Assembly (NCBI GenBank): GCA_009927165.1
Contig: RFNO01000108.1
Span: forward strand, 29,210-93,209
Source: Pseudomonadota bacterium
GTDB taxonomy: Bacteria > Bdellovibrionota > FAC87 > UBA2466
Length of the DNA: 64,000 bases
Direction: 5' to 3'
Below the pieces are notes generated by a model, which did no database searches, was not told the origin of the DNA, and was given only the letters and a program-made list of their open reading frames with translations. Positions 16,971 through 24,993 of this stretch are shown here, piece after piece. Position 1 is the stretch's first letter; each line of letters begins with the position of its first letter. A program made the position numbers and the translations under genes.

Positions 16971-17576
16971 ATGTCACTACTCCCGAAACTTTATCTAGCC
17001 TCCGCTTCTCCCCGAAGGAAACAGATCCTGGAGAGTCTTGGCTTAACCTTTGAAGTGATTCAGCCTCGAACCAATGAAATTGACCCTCCGTCTAGCTCTG
17101 TCGATGAGGGCGTTATTCATAACGCTCGAGTTAAAGCAGATGCTGGCTTGAAAATGATGACTTCCCAACCCGCCATTATCATTGCAGCCGATACTCTTGT
17201 GGTTTTGGAAAACAACGTCTTAGGAAAGCCATCGGACTCTGCTGAAGCAATCACGATGTTATCCCAACTGAGCGGCAAGAAACACCGAGTGGTTACTGGC
17301 TTGGTTCTGCGGGATTCATCGGGCCACGAACGTGTTTCAGCGGTTTCTTCTTATGTAAAATTTAGAAAATTGAGTCTTACCGAAATAAAGGAATATACCT
17401 TAACCAAGGAGCCTTACGATAAAGCGGGCAGTTACGCTATTCAAGGATTGGGGGCTGTCTTTATTGATGAGATTCAAGGTTCTTACACTAATATTATGGG
17501 ATTTCCCGTTGAACACTTTCTCAAAGAACTGCCCTTGTTGACTCAAATTCCAGCCTATCAATGGTTTCTGCCTTGA
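16971..17576 (+). CDS. maf: Maf-family nucleoside triphosphate pyrophosphatase
   Basis: Maf proteins hydrolyse non-canonical or pyrimidine nucleoside triphosphates to monophosphates. The LASASPRRKQILESLG motif begins the protein, AADTLVVLENNVLGKP gives the catalytic Asp region, and YDKAGSYAIQGLGAVFI the C-terminal signature. It has 201 residues. AGGAGG lies 9 bp before the ATG. It overlaps yggS by 16 bp. Confidence 0.94.
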   Translation: MSLLPKLYLASASPRRKQILESLGLTFEVIQPRTNEIDPPSSSVDEGVIHNARVKADAGLKMMTSQPAIIIAADTLVVLENNVLGKPSDSAEAITMLSQLSGKKHRVVTGLVLRDSSGHERVSAVSSYVKFRKLSLTEIKEYTLTKEPYDKAGSYAIQGLGAVFIDEIQGSYTNIMGFPVEHFLKELPLLTQIPAYQWFLP

Positions 17577-18238
17577 GTTCAGTTAAAGAAAATTTAGAAA
17601 AGATTTCTGCCCTAGTATCGAAAAATGCCGCTGAACCTAATCAAGTTAAAATACTAGCAGTAACTAAGTTTCAGCCTTTGGAAAAAGTACAAGAAGCGAT
17701 TGAGGCCGGTATTTCCTATTTAGGAGTGAATTACGCTCAGGAAGGAGAGAAACTTAGGCAGCAGATCGGTTCGCCGCAAGTAATTTGGCATTTTATTGGC
17801 CACATCCAGTCGCGAAAAGCAAAGCTCCTTTTGCCCTATCATTGTATTGAAAGTGTTGATCGGGTTGAAATTGTCGAAGAGCTCGACAAGAGAGCCAGTA
17901 ATAACCAAAAATCTGTAAAAATATTGGTAGAAATTAATATTGGGAGAGAACCTCAAAAATCTGGAATTGCTCCGGAACAGTTGGATGAGTTTTTGAGCAG
18001 TATTAAAAAATTTAAACATATTGAAGTGATTGGGCTGATGGCAATGCCCCCCGCCCTAGTTCCCGAGGAACGGCGGCCTTTTTTTAAACAGATGAAAAAT
18101 CTGTTTGATCAACGCACTGCTAGTTTTCCATTCGAAATTCTATCTATGGGAACCAGCGAGGATTATTGCATTGCGCTTCAGGAAGGGGCAAATCTCATTC
18201 GATTGGGTACCGCACTTTTTGGATCAAGGCAGCACTGA
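17561..18238 (+). CDS. YggS-family PLP homeostasis protein
   Basis: YggS/PLPBP proteins bind pyridoxal phosphate in a single TIM-barrel domain and buffer PLP. The PLP lysine lies in ILAVTKFQP, WHFIGHIQSRK is the next conserved block, and the C-terminus has SMGTSEDYCIAL and RLGTALFG. The 225-residue length is typical. ATG 17561 lies inside maf; TTG 17573, overlapping the maf stop by 4 bp, is an alternative. yggS next to divIVA recalls the Gram-positive yggS (ylmE)-divIVA neighbourhood. Confidence 0.93.
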   Translation: MVSALSSVKENLEKISALVSKNAAEPNQVKILAVTKFQPLEKVQEAIEAGISYLGVNYAQEGEKLRQQIGSPQVIWHFIGHIQSRKAKLLLPYHCIESVDRVEIVEELDKRASNNQKSVKILVEINIGREPQKSGIAPEQLDEFLSSIKKFKHIEVIGLMAMPPALVPEERRPFFKQMKNLFDQRTASFPFEILSMGTSEDYCIALQEGANLIRLGTALFGSRQH

Positions 18239-18314
18239 AAAGTTTCTCGAGCGAGCTGTTCAATTCGACAATCCGTTGATAGAATTTTTAAAAATTCGTT
18301 CAAAGGATCTGGCC

Positions 18315-18857
18315 ATGGAAATGACTTCACTCTCATCACAATTAACTCCCACTGAAATAAAAAATAAAGATTTTAAAAAAACCATGTTGGGCTACTCTCC
18401 TGAAGAAGTAGTCGGCTTCTTAGACTCGGTCGCTAAACTTTGGGAAAAAGTACAAAAAAGAGAACGAGAGCTTTTAGTCAAGATCGACCAGTTAGAACAA
18501 GCTATTCAAAGCTGGAAGAGAAGGGAAGAGGAGCTAGAACAAATAAAGCAAGCAGCTCAGGGTGAAGCAGAGCAGATCCTTCAGGCGGCGCACGAACTGG
18601 GTAGAAAAAATCTTCAAGCAGCCGAAGAGCGGTCTCAAGATATTAGAAGAGGGACTGAAGCTTGGCTTGCTGGCATACTTTCTGAAGTAGAGGAAGTAGA
18701 GAGAAGGAAGAACAACTTTGTAACAGCTTTTCGTTCTGCTTTAGACAGTCACTATGAAATTTTAAAAAATGAGGCTCATGAGTCACTTCCCCTTTCGATT
18801 CGACTAAACGAATACCTCAAGCAGGCTAATGAGAATTCAGGCGAGTTGCGTTCTTAG
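18315..18857 (+). CDS. DivIVA-domain coiled-coil protein
   Basis: DivIVA proteins bind curved membrane and recruit division or polar partners. After a short lead, LTPTEIKNKDFKKTML-GYSPEEVVGFLDSV matches the DivIVA N-terminal domain. It is followed by a long coiled coil rich in Glu, Gln and Lys (about residues 55-130) and a mixed C-terminus; 180 residues in all. The open frame extends back into yggS, but ATG 18315 has AAAGGA 7 bp upstream and starts just before the domain. Its stop overlaps the convergent gene by 4 bp. Confidence 0.85.
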   Translation: MEMTSLSSQLTPTEIKNKDFKKTMLGYSPEEVVGFLDSVAKLWEKVQKRERELLVKIDQLEQAIQSWKRREEELEQIKQAAQGEAEQILQAAHELGRKNLQAAEERSQDIRRGTEAWLAGILSEVEEVERRKNNFVTAFRSALDSHYEILKNEAHESLPLSIRLNEYLKQANENSGELRS

Positions 18858-19603
18858 AATGTCGTCTTAGGAAACGGAATAGTGAATTCCCTAGGGATCC
18901 ATCCCCGTATGGGATTTTCAATTTCAATAAAATCCACTTTGTTATTTTGAGAAATAACGAGAAGGCCGGCGGGCAATTCAGTGATTTTTTGTTCCTCTTG
19001 AGCTTCGCTCGTTCGGTAAACATTAATGGCTCCTGTACTATCTCCCAGAATAAGTGGCAGTGAGGTTAGCCGATGATTGCATTCGAGCGCCAATCCAATT
19101 ACTACGAAAATCGAAATAGCAGTGATGCTCAGCCAACTAGGCCACCCTCCCATTTTTTTCCCAAAACGATTCCAAATAATAGCTATTAAAATCCAGAAAA
19201 GAAGTGTGGTCGACCACCCGCGGAGGGTTCGTTCCCAGAGCAGGGATAAACGCAAACTCCAATCATTAATGGGAGAGGGCTGAGAGTGTAATGCTTGTTG
19301 AATCTGAGAAATCAACTCCCAGTCAAACCAGGATTCCCACGGAAAGTTTCGTAACTGCGAGGCGACTAGAAGTTGTTCAACTGCTGCTCCTAATTTTTTC
19401 TCCTTCCAAAGTGAGGAAGCATAATTGAAATGAGCTGGGGCTGACTGAATTTGGGCAGCGGTAGCAGTATCGATCCATAGTTTCCATGCTTCGCTTTGCT
19501 CATCCGGAGGAGCGGATAGCGACCTTTGCCATAATTCATCGAGCTCATTGGCAGCGCTCATTGGACTGATGAGAAGCAAAAACAGTATTAGGACTGATTT
19601 CAA
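18854..19603 (-). CDS. Exported membrane protein with C-terminal SH3-like domain
   Basis: A 249-residue protein: signal peptide (ILFLLLISPMSAA), a helical TPR-like region (FNYASSLWKEKKLGAAVEQLL), two hydrophobic helices (TTLLFWILIAIIW and ITAISIFVVIGLAL), then a C-terminal beta segment (INVYRTSEAQ, ELPAGLLVIS, GWIPREF) that resembles an SH3b fold. This order recalls BatE-type proteins, but no MoxR or BatA/B/D gene is nearby. The function is unknown. It lies 8 bp downstream of the helix-turn-helix gene, probably in the same transcript. Confidence 0.65.
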   Translation of the reverse strand: MKSVLILFLLLISPMSAANELDELWQRSLSAPPDEQSEAWKLWIDTATAAQIQSAPAHFNYASSLWKEKKLGAAVEQLLVASQLRNFPWESWFDWELISQIQQALHSQPSPINDWSLRLSLLWERTLRGWSTTLLFWILIAIIWNRFGKKMGGWPSWLSITAISIFVVIGLALECNHRLTSLPLILGDSTGAINVYRTSEAQEEQKITELPAGLLVISQNNKVDFIEIENPIRGWIPREFTIPFPKTTF

Positions 19604-19611
19604 AGAAGCCT

Positions 19612-20046
19612 CTAATAGCTAACGCCGTATTTTTGCTCGAGAGCCTGGACAAGAAGAGTCATCTCTTCAAGCTCGCTTTCCAATGCATGAATGCGCTCCT
19701 GCTGACACCGGATTAATTTCCGAGCTTCAGACAGTTCATTGGCCAGTTGCGAGGGCCGTTCTTGTAATTGAGGTTCGACACGTTGGGTAGTCGGCAGAGT
19801 CAGCTTCGTCGTTTGAGCTCTATCAGCCATTCCATCCCACGAATGAGGAGACTGAGTTTTACTCTTCTGCTCTTCTTCATTGAAGAGAATCAGGTATTTA
19901 CCCTTTTCAAGCCTGAAGGGTATTGAGTTGCTCTTTATCTTACGACGAATGGTGCTGAGACTTACTCCACTTCTCACAGAAAACTCTATGAGCGGAAGCC
20001 ACTGGCCGACACTCCCATCGTTCGAATCCTGGACTGGATGCGACAT
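19612..20046 (-). CDS. Helix-turn-helix regulator with C-terminal coiled coil
   Basis: A 144-residue protein. Residues about 16-55 read WLPLIEFSVRSGVSLSTIRR...IPFRLEKGKYLI, the MerR/excisionase-like winged helix-turn-helix pattern. A polar linker follows, then a coiled coil (about 100-138, QERIHALESELEEMTLLVQALEQK) that could dimerise it. Its promoter overlaps a divergent one, and a 6-bp inverted repeat lies in both, consistent with autoregulation. Targets are unknown. The function is assigned only at the level of DNA-binding fold. Confidence 0.75.
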   Translation of the reverse strand: MSHPVQDSNDGSVGQWLPLIEFSVRSGVSLSTIRRKIKSNSIPFRLEKGKYLILFNEEEQKSKTQSPHSWDGMADRAQTTKLTLPTTQRVEPQLQERPSQLANELSEARKLIRCQQERIHALESELEEMTLLVQALEQKYGVSY

Positions 20047-20058
20047 GAGCGTCTCCTG

Positions 20059-20107
20059 TTGATGAAGAAACTAACTTCATTATAAACCGAGATTTGTTTC
20101 TTCCCAA
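20059..20107. promoter_or_regulatory. Overlapping divergent promoters with a dyad operator
   Basis: Plus strand: TTGATG 20059-20064, 16 bp, TATAAA 20081-20086. Minus strand: TTGGGA (complement of 20102-20107), 17 bp, TATAAT (complement of 20079-20084). ATGAAG at 20062-20067 and CTTCAT at 20075-20080 form a perfect inverted repeat with a 7-bp centre. It covers the plus -35/spacer and abuts the minus -10. Confidence 0.65.
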
Positions 20108-20169
20108 TATGTTAAAATAAAACAAAATCAAAACTCATATTGCCCTACGCATCAAGGGCGTTCAAACAC

Positions 20170-20463
20170 ATGTTTAAATCGCTTGTTAAGTATCTTTTTG
20201 TAGTGGGAGCAACGTTGGCTTTCAGCCAGGTCCCGATAGGTCGGTCTACTGTGGGAGCAGAGTTTACTTCAACGGTCGGACAATGGAGTCAGCAGGCTTG
20301 GAAATTATTTAAAGATAAAAAGAAGAACCTTTCGGGTGCGACTACTGCACTAAAAGACCAGGAACCCGAGATATCCGAAAGAGAGCTTAAATCGATTCTT
20401 CCCAACGAAGAGATTAGTGAATCCGATCGAGAACAAGTGAAAGAACTGCTCGGTCAGGATTAA
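20170..20463 (+). CDS. Small exported or membrane-anchored hypothetical protein
   Basis: A 97-residue protein starting MFKSLVKYLFVVGATLAF, a signal peptide or membrane anchor, followed by a polar, acidic region (SERELKSILPNEEISESDREQVKELLG). No family is recognised. ATG 20170 is preferred to a TTG 30 bp upstream because the hydrophobic segment then sits at the N-terminus. It is expressed from the divergent promoter at 20059-20086 and lies 11 bp before the PilZ gene, so the two are likely co-transcribed. Confidence 0.6.
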   Translation: MFKSLVKYLFVVGATLAFSQVPIGRSTVGAEFTSTVGQWSQQAWKLFKDKKKNLSGATTALKDQEPEISERELKSILPNEEISESDREQVKELLGQD

Positions 20464-20474
20464 GAAGGCAAATT

Positions 20475-21008
20475 ATGGATAAGAATTTTGTTGAGAAAAG
20501 ACAGTTTTACCGACTGCCCTTCGGGGAAACTCTTCTGATGACCGATGGAAACAAGACGGTAGTGGGGGGATCCCTAAATATTAGCCGCGGCGGAATATTT
20601 TTAAAAACACTAGAGCCCCTCACTTTAGACTCAAGGGGCTTTATTAGCTTTATGATCCCTGGCCATCCGAAAAGCCTGTGTTTGAAAGCGAAAGTGGCTC
20701 ACTTGGTATTTGATCGACAACGTGCAGAAGTCGATTGTGGTATGGGGTTACAGTTTCTCGAGATTGATCTTTCTCAACAAAAACTCATTGATGATTATAT
20801 TGACAATCAACAGTCAGCTTATCTTGCTCTTCAAAAAGTGGTTAATCAGCGGCGTCCGTCCAGTACCGAAATAGAGTACCACTTAAAACAATTAAGTCAT
20901 TTAAGAGAAATGGATTTATCGAGTCTTCGATATCGAGTTAATAGAATCTGTACCATTTTTGAAAAATCTCCTTCCCTCCAAGCGGTAGGAAGTGGAAAGG
21001 TGGGCTGA
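20475..21008 (+). CDS. PilZ-domain protein (candidate c-di-GMP effector)
   Basis: PilZ domains bind cyclic di-GMP through an RxxxR motif and a D/NxSxxG motif. Here RQFYR is at about residue 9 and NISRGGIFLKT at about 36, so both binding elements are intact. After the beta-barrel domain (about 1-110) an alpha-helical extension of about 65 residues (QQSAYLALQKVV, YHLKQLSHLREM) follows. AAGAAGG lies before the ATG. It sits between a small membrane protein and an outer-membrane barrel, suggesting an envelope or motility role. Confidence 0.85.
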   Translation: MDKNFVEKRQFYRLPFGETLLMTDGNKTVVGGSLNISRGGIFLKTLEPLTLDSRGFISFMIPGHPKSLCLKAKVAHLVFDRQRAEVDCGMGLQFLEIDLSQQKLIDDYIDNQQSAYLALQKVVNQRRPSSTEIEYHLKQLSHLREMDLSSLRYRVNRICTIFEKSPSLQAVGSGKVG

Positions 21009-21010
21009 TC

Positions 21011-21820
21011 ATGAGATTCAGAAAATTATTAGTGGGGTTTTTAGTGGTTTTGGGGATGAGTGGAACGAGCCAAGCTGCGTTGGATTCAGAAGGTAACTAT
21101 GCATTTTTGGGAGGTATGAGTTATACGAATCAAATCCTATCCACGGGAGATTCCAACGGAACGTATTTGACGGGTGCTTATGTAGGCACTTACGGGGATA
21201 TTCGATTAACTCCTCTCTTGGTGCTGAGTCCGGGATTTTTCTTTGTTCAAAAAGGGGTCCAAGATAGTTCCATTTACACTCGCGCTAATTATCTGGAGAC
21301 CTCTGCATTGTTAAAAGTTTATCTCGTCGATAACCCGACTTTTAGATGGTATTTGGGCGCAGGAGGTAGTTTTGGAATTCTTCTGGGTGCAAATACTGTA
21401 GCTGGAAATGGGACGAGCACTCCAGTAGCTGGGCTGATGAATCGCAATGAAGTTGCCGCTCAAGGAGGAATGGGATTTGAGTTTTCGGTGGGAGAAGAGA
21501 CCGATCTCATTTTAGGTGCTACTTACACTCGAGCTCTTACGAGTAATCTCGATATCAATTATACGAGCGGAGTTGAAGGGCGATGGGCGGGAATCTATGG
21601 ATTTGTGGCGATTCGAGTGCATGAAAAGCGCGAAGCAAATACTCCAGAAGAACGTGCCGAGCAATATCTACAGTGGAAAAACAAGGCGAGAGAAGTCAAC
21701 CAATCCCCGGCTGAGCCTACTCAGATACCTGAGTCCATTCAGAAAACAGAGTCTGTGGAAGAGGCAAAACCACAAGCCGTTGCACCGATCGATTCCGCCC
21801 CAACAGAAGACTGGGATTAG
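21011..21820 (+). CDS. Outer-membrane beta-barrel protein with Pro/Glu tail
   Basis: A 269-residue protein. A signal peptide (KLLVGFLVVLGMSGTSQA) is followed by alternating aromatic/Gly-rich strands typical of small barrels (YAFLGGMSY, FRWYLGAGGSFG, LILGATYTRAL, WAGIYGFVAIRV). A polar tail of about 60 residues rich in Pro, Glu and Gln follows the last strand. It starts 2 bp after the PilZ gene. No specific family is recognised; OmpA-like or OMP_b-brl porin families are possible. Confidence 0.7.
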   Translation: MRFRKLLVGFLVVLGMSGTSQAALDSEGNYAFLGGMSYTNQILSTGDSNGTYLTGAYVGTYGDIRLTPLLVLSPGFFFVQKGVQDSSIYTRANYLETSALLKVYLVDNPTFRWYLGAGGSFGILLGANTVAGNGTSTPVAGLMNRNEVAAQGGMGFEFSVGEETDLILGATYTRALTSNLDINYTSGVEGRWAGIYGFVAIRVHEKREANTPEERAEQYLQWKNKAREVNQSPAEPTQIPESIQKTESVEEAKPQAVAPIDSAPTEDWD

Positions 21821-21832
21821 CGTCTACTGCTT

Positions 21833-24100
21833 TTAGGGAGCCGCTGGCTCCTGATACTCGATACCATTGCTGAGTGTTGCAGACTGACCAAACCTATCAG
21901 TGACTTTCACATCGTGGCTTCCTGCGGTTTTACTTGGGAGTGTACAGGTAATCTGTGTCGGTGTTTGTACTACTCCCGTACAGTCACTTCCACCTACTGT
22001 AACAATATAACTAGAACCCAGATTATTAAACTCACCCGTGATCGTGATATCGCCCAAGCTACCAATTGTTACTAAATTAGGACTGACTGTACTGATTGTT
22101 GGCACAAAATATTTTACAAAGCCGTCAAGAGTAGCAGATTGATCGTACTTGTCTTTGACAGTGATGGTGTAAGTCCCTGCTTCGGTTTGAGCTGGCAAAT
22201 TGCAAGTAAGTTGAGTCCCCCCAGTGTTTACCACGCTCCCACAAGCCAAATCTCCCACGGTTACTGAATAAGGATTTCCGCCAGTGTGAAAACTTCCTGT
22301 GAGAGTGAGTGAGGTGGCCCCCGGAGCCGTCGGGTTGAGGGGCGTTTGAGCCACACTTCCTGGGGTATCGATACTTGGGCTAAAGACCACATAGGCTGTA
22401 GCTAGCGTGTCTTTCTGTCGACTTGACGGATTGTTAACTTTGACATCGTAGGTTCCAGCCGTTAAAGCGGGAGTCGTGCAGGATACGCTGGTTCCTCCAT
22501 TGGCAATGGTAGGACTCGAACAGTTGGCTTCATCTGAGACGCCAATTCTCACTTCCGAATTATTGGCTATCCCCTGTCCGGAGACAACGAGTGAAATTCC
22601 ACCCGAGGCAGGACCTGCCCCGGGGTTAATACTGGTAATGTCCAAGGCTTTATAATCGAAAAGGCCTGTCATCGTTCGCATTTTGTAACTCGAATTTCCT
22701 AAAGAGACATCAGTCAAGCCAAAATCGGTTGCAGCAGGGGTCTTACAGCGGACCACGCTTCCGTTCACGGCCGTAACTTCGTTGCACAGTTTCTGGGTGT
22801 TACTCAGAAAATCTCCCAGAAACACAAAGGGGCTACTGCTGATACTAGACGATGTGGTGGTAATGGTAATTTCAGTTTCTCCTTCAAGAGGTCCCTCTGC
22901 AGGAGTTACGCTAAAGAGAGAGACTCTTTCGATGGAATCACCATAGGTAGTAAAAGAAGCCCCTGAGTTAGTCGAAATAGCACTCTGATCTAATGTGATT
23001 TGATTAGTTACAAGATTTTTAGAAATAATACGTGGTGAAACAAATCCTAAACCGCTAAATTCTTGGCCCGCCGATAAGCTTCCGATGCCCACAACATTGG
23101 AAAGAATATTGCTTCCGGCCACCGTGTCTGCCGTGAACGTAATTTTGTTCGTGTCATAATTCCATGCATAATATCGCGGAGCCCCAGGGGTAAACGGGTT
23201 ATCTTTTTTCGGCTTAATATGGAGTACATACTCGTAATTCAAATTGCTCCCTTTATTGGCGCACTGAAATCTCCAATTCACAGGCTGACCCGGAATATCT
23301 CCAGAAAATGAAGGTGCAGAGAAGAGATTATAGTTGAAATTAGGTTCAGCTTGGTACCCGGTCCATTCGTTTGACCAAAACCTTTTTTTATCGTAGGCCG
23401 ATTCGGCAACAAATTCTTTGCTAAACGCAACTGACTTGTTTTTGAAGGGATAGGCCAAATTCCGAAAACGGGGGAATCCCTCAATTTGAGTGGCGGGTCC
23501 GCTATAGCATTGAGCGTCGGGGAATCCGCTCGTTAAATTGGCGCAATCAACTTTATCATCTATCCAAGTATCTCTGAATTCAGGAGCGCGTGAAGCGAGA
23601 TAATAGTAGGGATACATGTACACCACATCACAGGTGTGTCCTGCGGATGCCGAAACCTCAAATTTCAGTTTGCTAAAATGAAGCATCGTCTCCGGTATTT
23701 CTACGTCACAAGTCCGGATGGCCTCAGTACTGTTGAGACTGGTTCCTGCGGGAATTTTACAATCTTGAGTAGTCCCTGTTCGAAAAATTTTACAGAAGGG
23801 TTGGTCGGGATCACCGGGATCGGTAGAACTACAAACCGTCGGGTCCGTACTTTCTGTGTCTCCCGACCAGTAAGCAGTAATTTTCAAGCTAAAAGGCGAA
23901 CCACTCGGGGGGGGAGAAGGAATAACTCCGCCACCACCACCTGCGCCTCCTCCGCCTCCTGAGGAATTGGCACATCCGCCAAAGGCAGAACAGGCCGACG
24001 TAGCACTACTGACTGTGCGAGCTGCATCGCAACCCACCATTAAACTTAATGCGAAGAAACACACTACGCCATTTGAAATAAAACGATTAATCTTTGCCAT
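21833..24100 (-). CDS. Large surface lipoprotein with IPT/TIG domains
   Basis: A 755-residue protein with a lipobox (LMVGC, Cys 24), so it is probably an outer-membrane lipoprotein. A Gly-rich and Pro-rich linker (about 47-65) precedes a Cys-containing region with no recognised fold (about 70-390). Then come about four IPT/TIG immunoglobulin-like repeats (VTPAEGPLEGETEITI; INPGAGPASGGISLVVSG; a third near 575-660; VSPNLVTIGSLGDITITGEF). Such domains occur in adhesins and receptors. GAGGG lies 6 bp before the ATG. A run of eight C (coding strand) sits in the linker. It converges with the barrel gene with a 12-bp gap. Confidence 0.8.
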   Translation of the reverse strand: MAKINRFISNGVVCFFALSLMVGCDAARTVSSATSACSAFGGCANSSGGGGGAGGGGGVIPSPPPSGSPFSLKITAYWSGDTESTDPTVCSSTDPGDPDQPFCKIFRTGTTQDCKIPAGTSLNSTEAIRTCDVEIPETMLHFSKLKFEVSASAGHTCDVVYMYPYYYLASRAPEFRDTWIDDKVDCANLTSGFPDAQCYSGPATQIEGFPRFRNLAYPFKNKSVAFSKEFVAESAYDKKRFWSNEWTGYQAEPNFNYNLFSAPSFSGDIPGQPVNWRFQCANKGSNLNYEYVLHIKPKKDNPFTPGAPRYYAWNYDTNKITFTADTVAGSNILSNVVGIGSLSAGQEFSGLGFVSPRIISKNLVTNQITLDQSAISTNSGASFTTYGDSIERVSLFSVTPAEGPLEGETEITITTTSSSISSSPFVFLGDFLSNTQKLCNEVTAVNGSVVRCKTPAATDFGLTDVSLGNSSYKMRTMTGLFDYKALDITSINPGAGPASGGISLVVSGQGIANNSEVRIGVSDEANCSSPTIANGGTSVSCTTPALTAGTYDVKVNNPSSRQKDTLATAYVVFSPSIDTPGSVAQTPLNPTAPGATSLTLTGSFHTGGNPYSVTVGDLACGSVVNTGGTQLTCNLPAQTEAGTYTITVKDKYDQSATLDGFVKYFVPTISTVSPNLVTIGSLGDITITGEFNNLGSSYIVTVGGSDCTGVVQTPTQITCTLPSKTAGSHDVKVTDRFGQSATLSNGIEYQEPAAP

Positions 24101-24519
24101 AGTACCCTCGTACGTTCCACAAATATCACTACTAGCTTGTCTTCATCTTAAACAAACACTGTGGTGGAATTGTGAAGGGAGTATGAGAATTTCCCAATTC
24201 TAAGGGAAGCTTAGATAAACCAACTTTTTATAAATAAAGGGTGTCGTAATATTGGTCAGATGAACAGTACAAAACAATGACAGAAGCTTTCTCTAAGTAC
24301 TCGTTTCTAAGTGGAAAACTCGCTCGTTGATTTGTTTTTTCATTTGATTTGTCGATAATTTTCGAATGAATCTATTGCCAGAATTTTTTGTATTCCAAAT
24401 GAACACAGAAATCATTAGGCATAAACTGAGAGGATACCGTTTTTGGCAATTGTTTTGCAGCCTCTTAACTCGCAATACGGATTTCGGGAGAACAGTGTAC
24501 TTTAAAATGGGAGCCGATA
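24101..24519. other. Intergenic region between divergent lipoprotein genes
   Basis: This AT-rich gap of 419 bp separates two divergent exported-protein genes. I see a weak hairpin (TTCCC 24191-24195 with GGGAA 24204-24208) and a possible plus promoter, TTGGCA near 24443 with a TAACTC box 17 bp downstream. Short open frames here have no coding character. Nothing else is recognised. Confidence 0.4.
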
Positions 24520-24984
24520 ATGAAGGGGAAATTAGCTGATACGGTCAGAAAATGGTGGGTGTTAGCCTTAGTTGCTACGCTTGCATTGTCTTTGACAAGT
24601 TGTGGAAGAAAAAAATCTGGATTTTTAATGAATGGGCAAGGTGCTGAATGCGAAGGCTCCATGGGATACTTCAGTGTGGCAACTTATCCGTACCAACAAG
24701 GACTATTTGAAGTACGAGTTTATACTTGGGAAGCAGAGCCCGGCGATGTCGTGTCAGTGACTATTGCCGATAGTCGAACAGGTAATTATAAGAATCTTCT
24801 CAATGATATAGTTTTACAGCCTGGTCAAGAAATCAGTGCTGGATTCATCACTCAAACTGAGCTGGAACAGTACGATACGCTATCGATCACTCCGGCTTAT
24901 TCTGGTATTTGGGCCGATCAAGTGGCCGATAAAGACGCAGTTTGTGATCTTCCTTATCCGAACGGCTATGCCGGTGCTTATTAA
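24520..24984 (+). CDS. Small lipoprotein of unknown function
   Basis: A 154-residue protein with a lipobox (LSLTSC, Cys 28) after a hydrophobic segment. The mature part is predicted beta-rich and contains three further cysteines in total (two after position 40: ECEGS and AVCDLPYP), which could pair. No family is recognised. GGGAG lies about 6 bp before the ATG. It converges with aspS across a 9-bp gap. Confidence 0.65.
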   Translation: MKGKLADTVRKWWVLALVATLALSLTSCGRKKSGFLMNGQGAECEGSMGYFSVATYPYQQGLFEVRVYTWEAEPGDVVSVTIADSRTGNYKNLLNDIVLQPGQEISAGFITQTELEQYDTLSITPAYSGIWADQVADKDAVCDLPYPNGYAGAY

Positions 24985-24993
24985 CCAGATGGT

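Noticed and set aside
24293..24475. 60-codon minus-strand frame in the large intergenic gap
   Set aside because: No ribosome-binding site, no recognisable fold, AT-rich composition.
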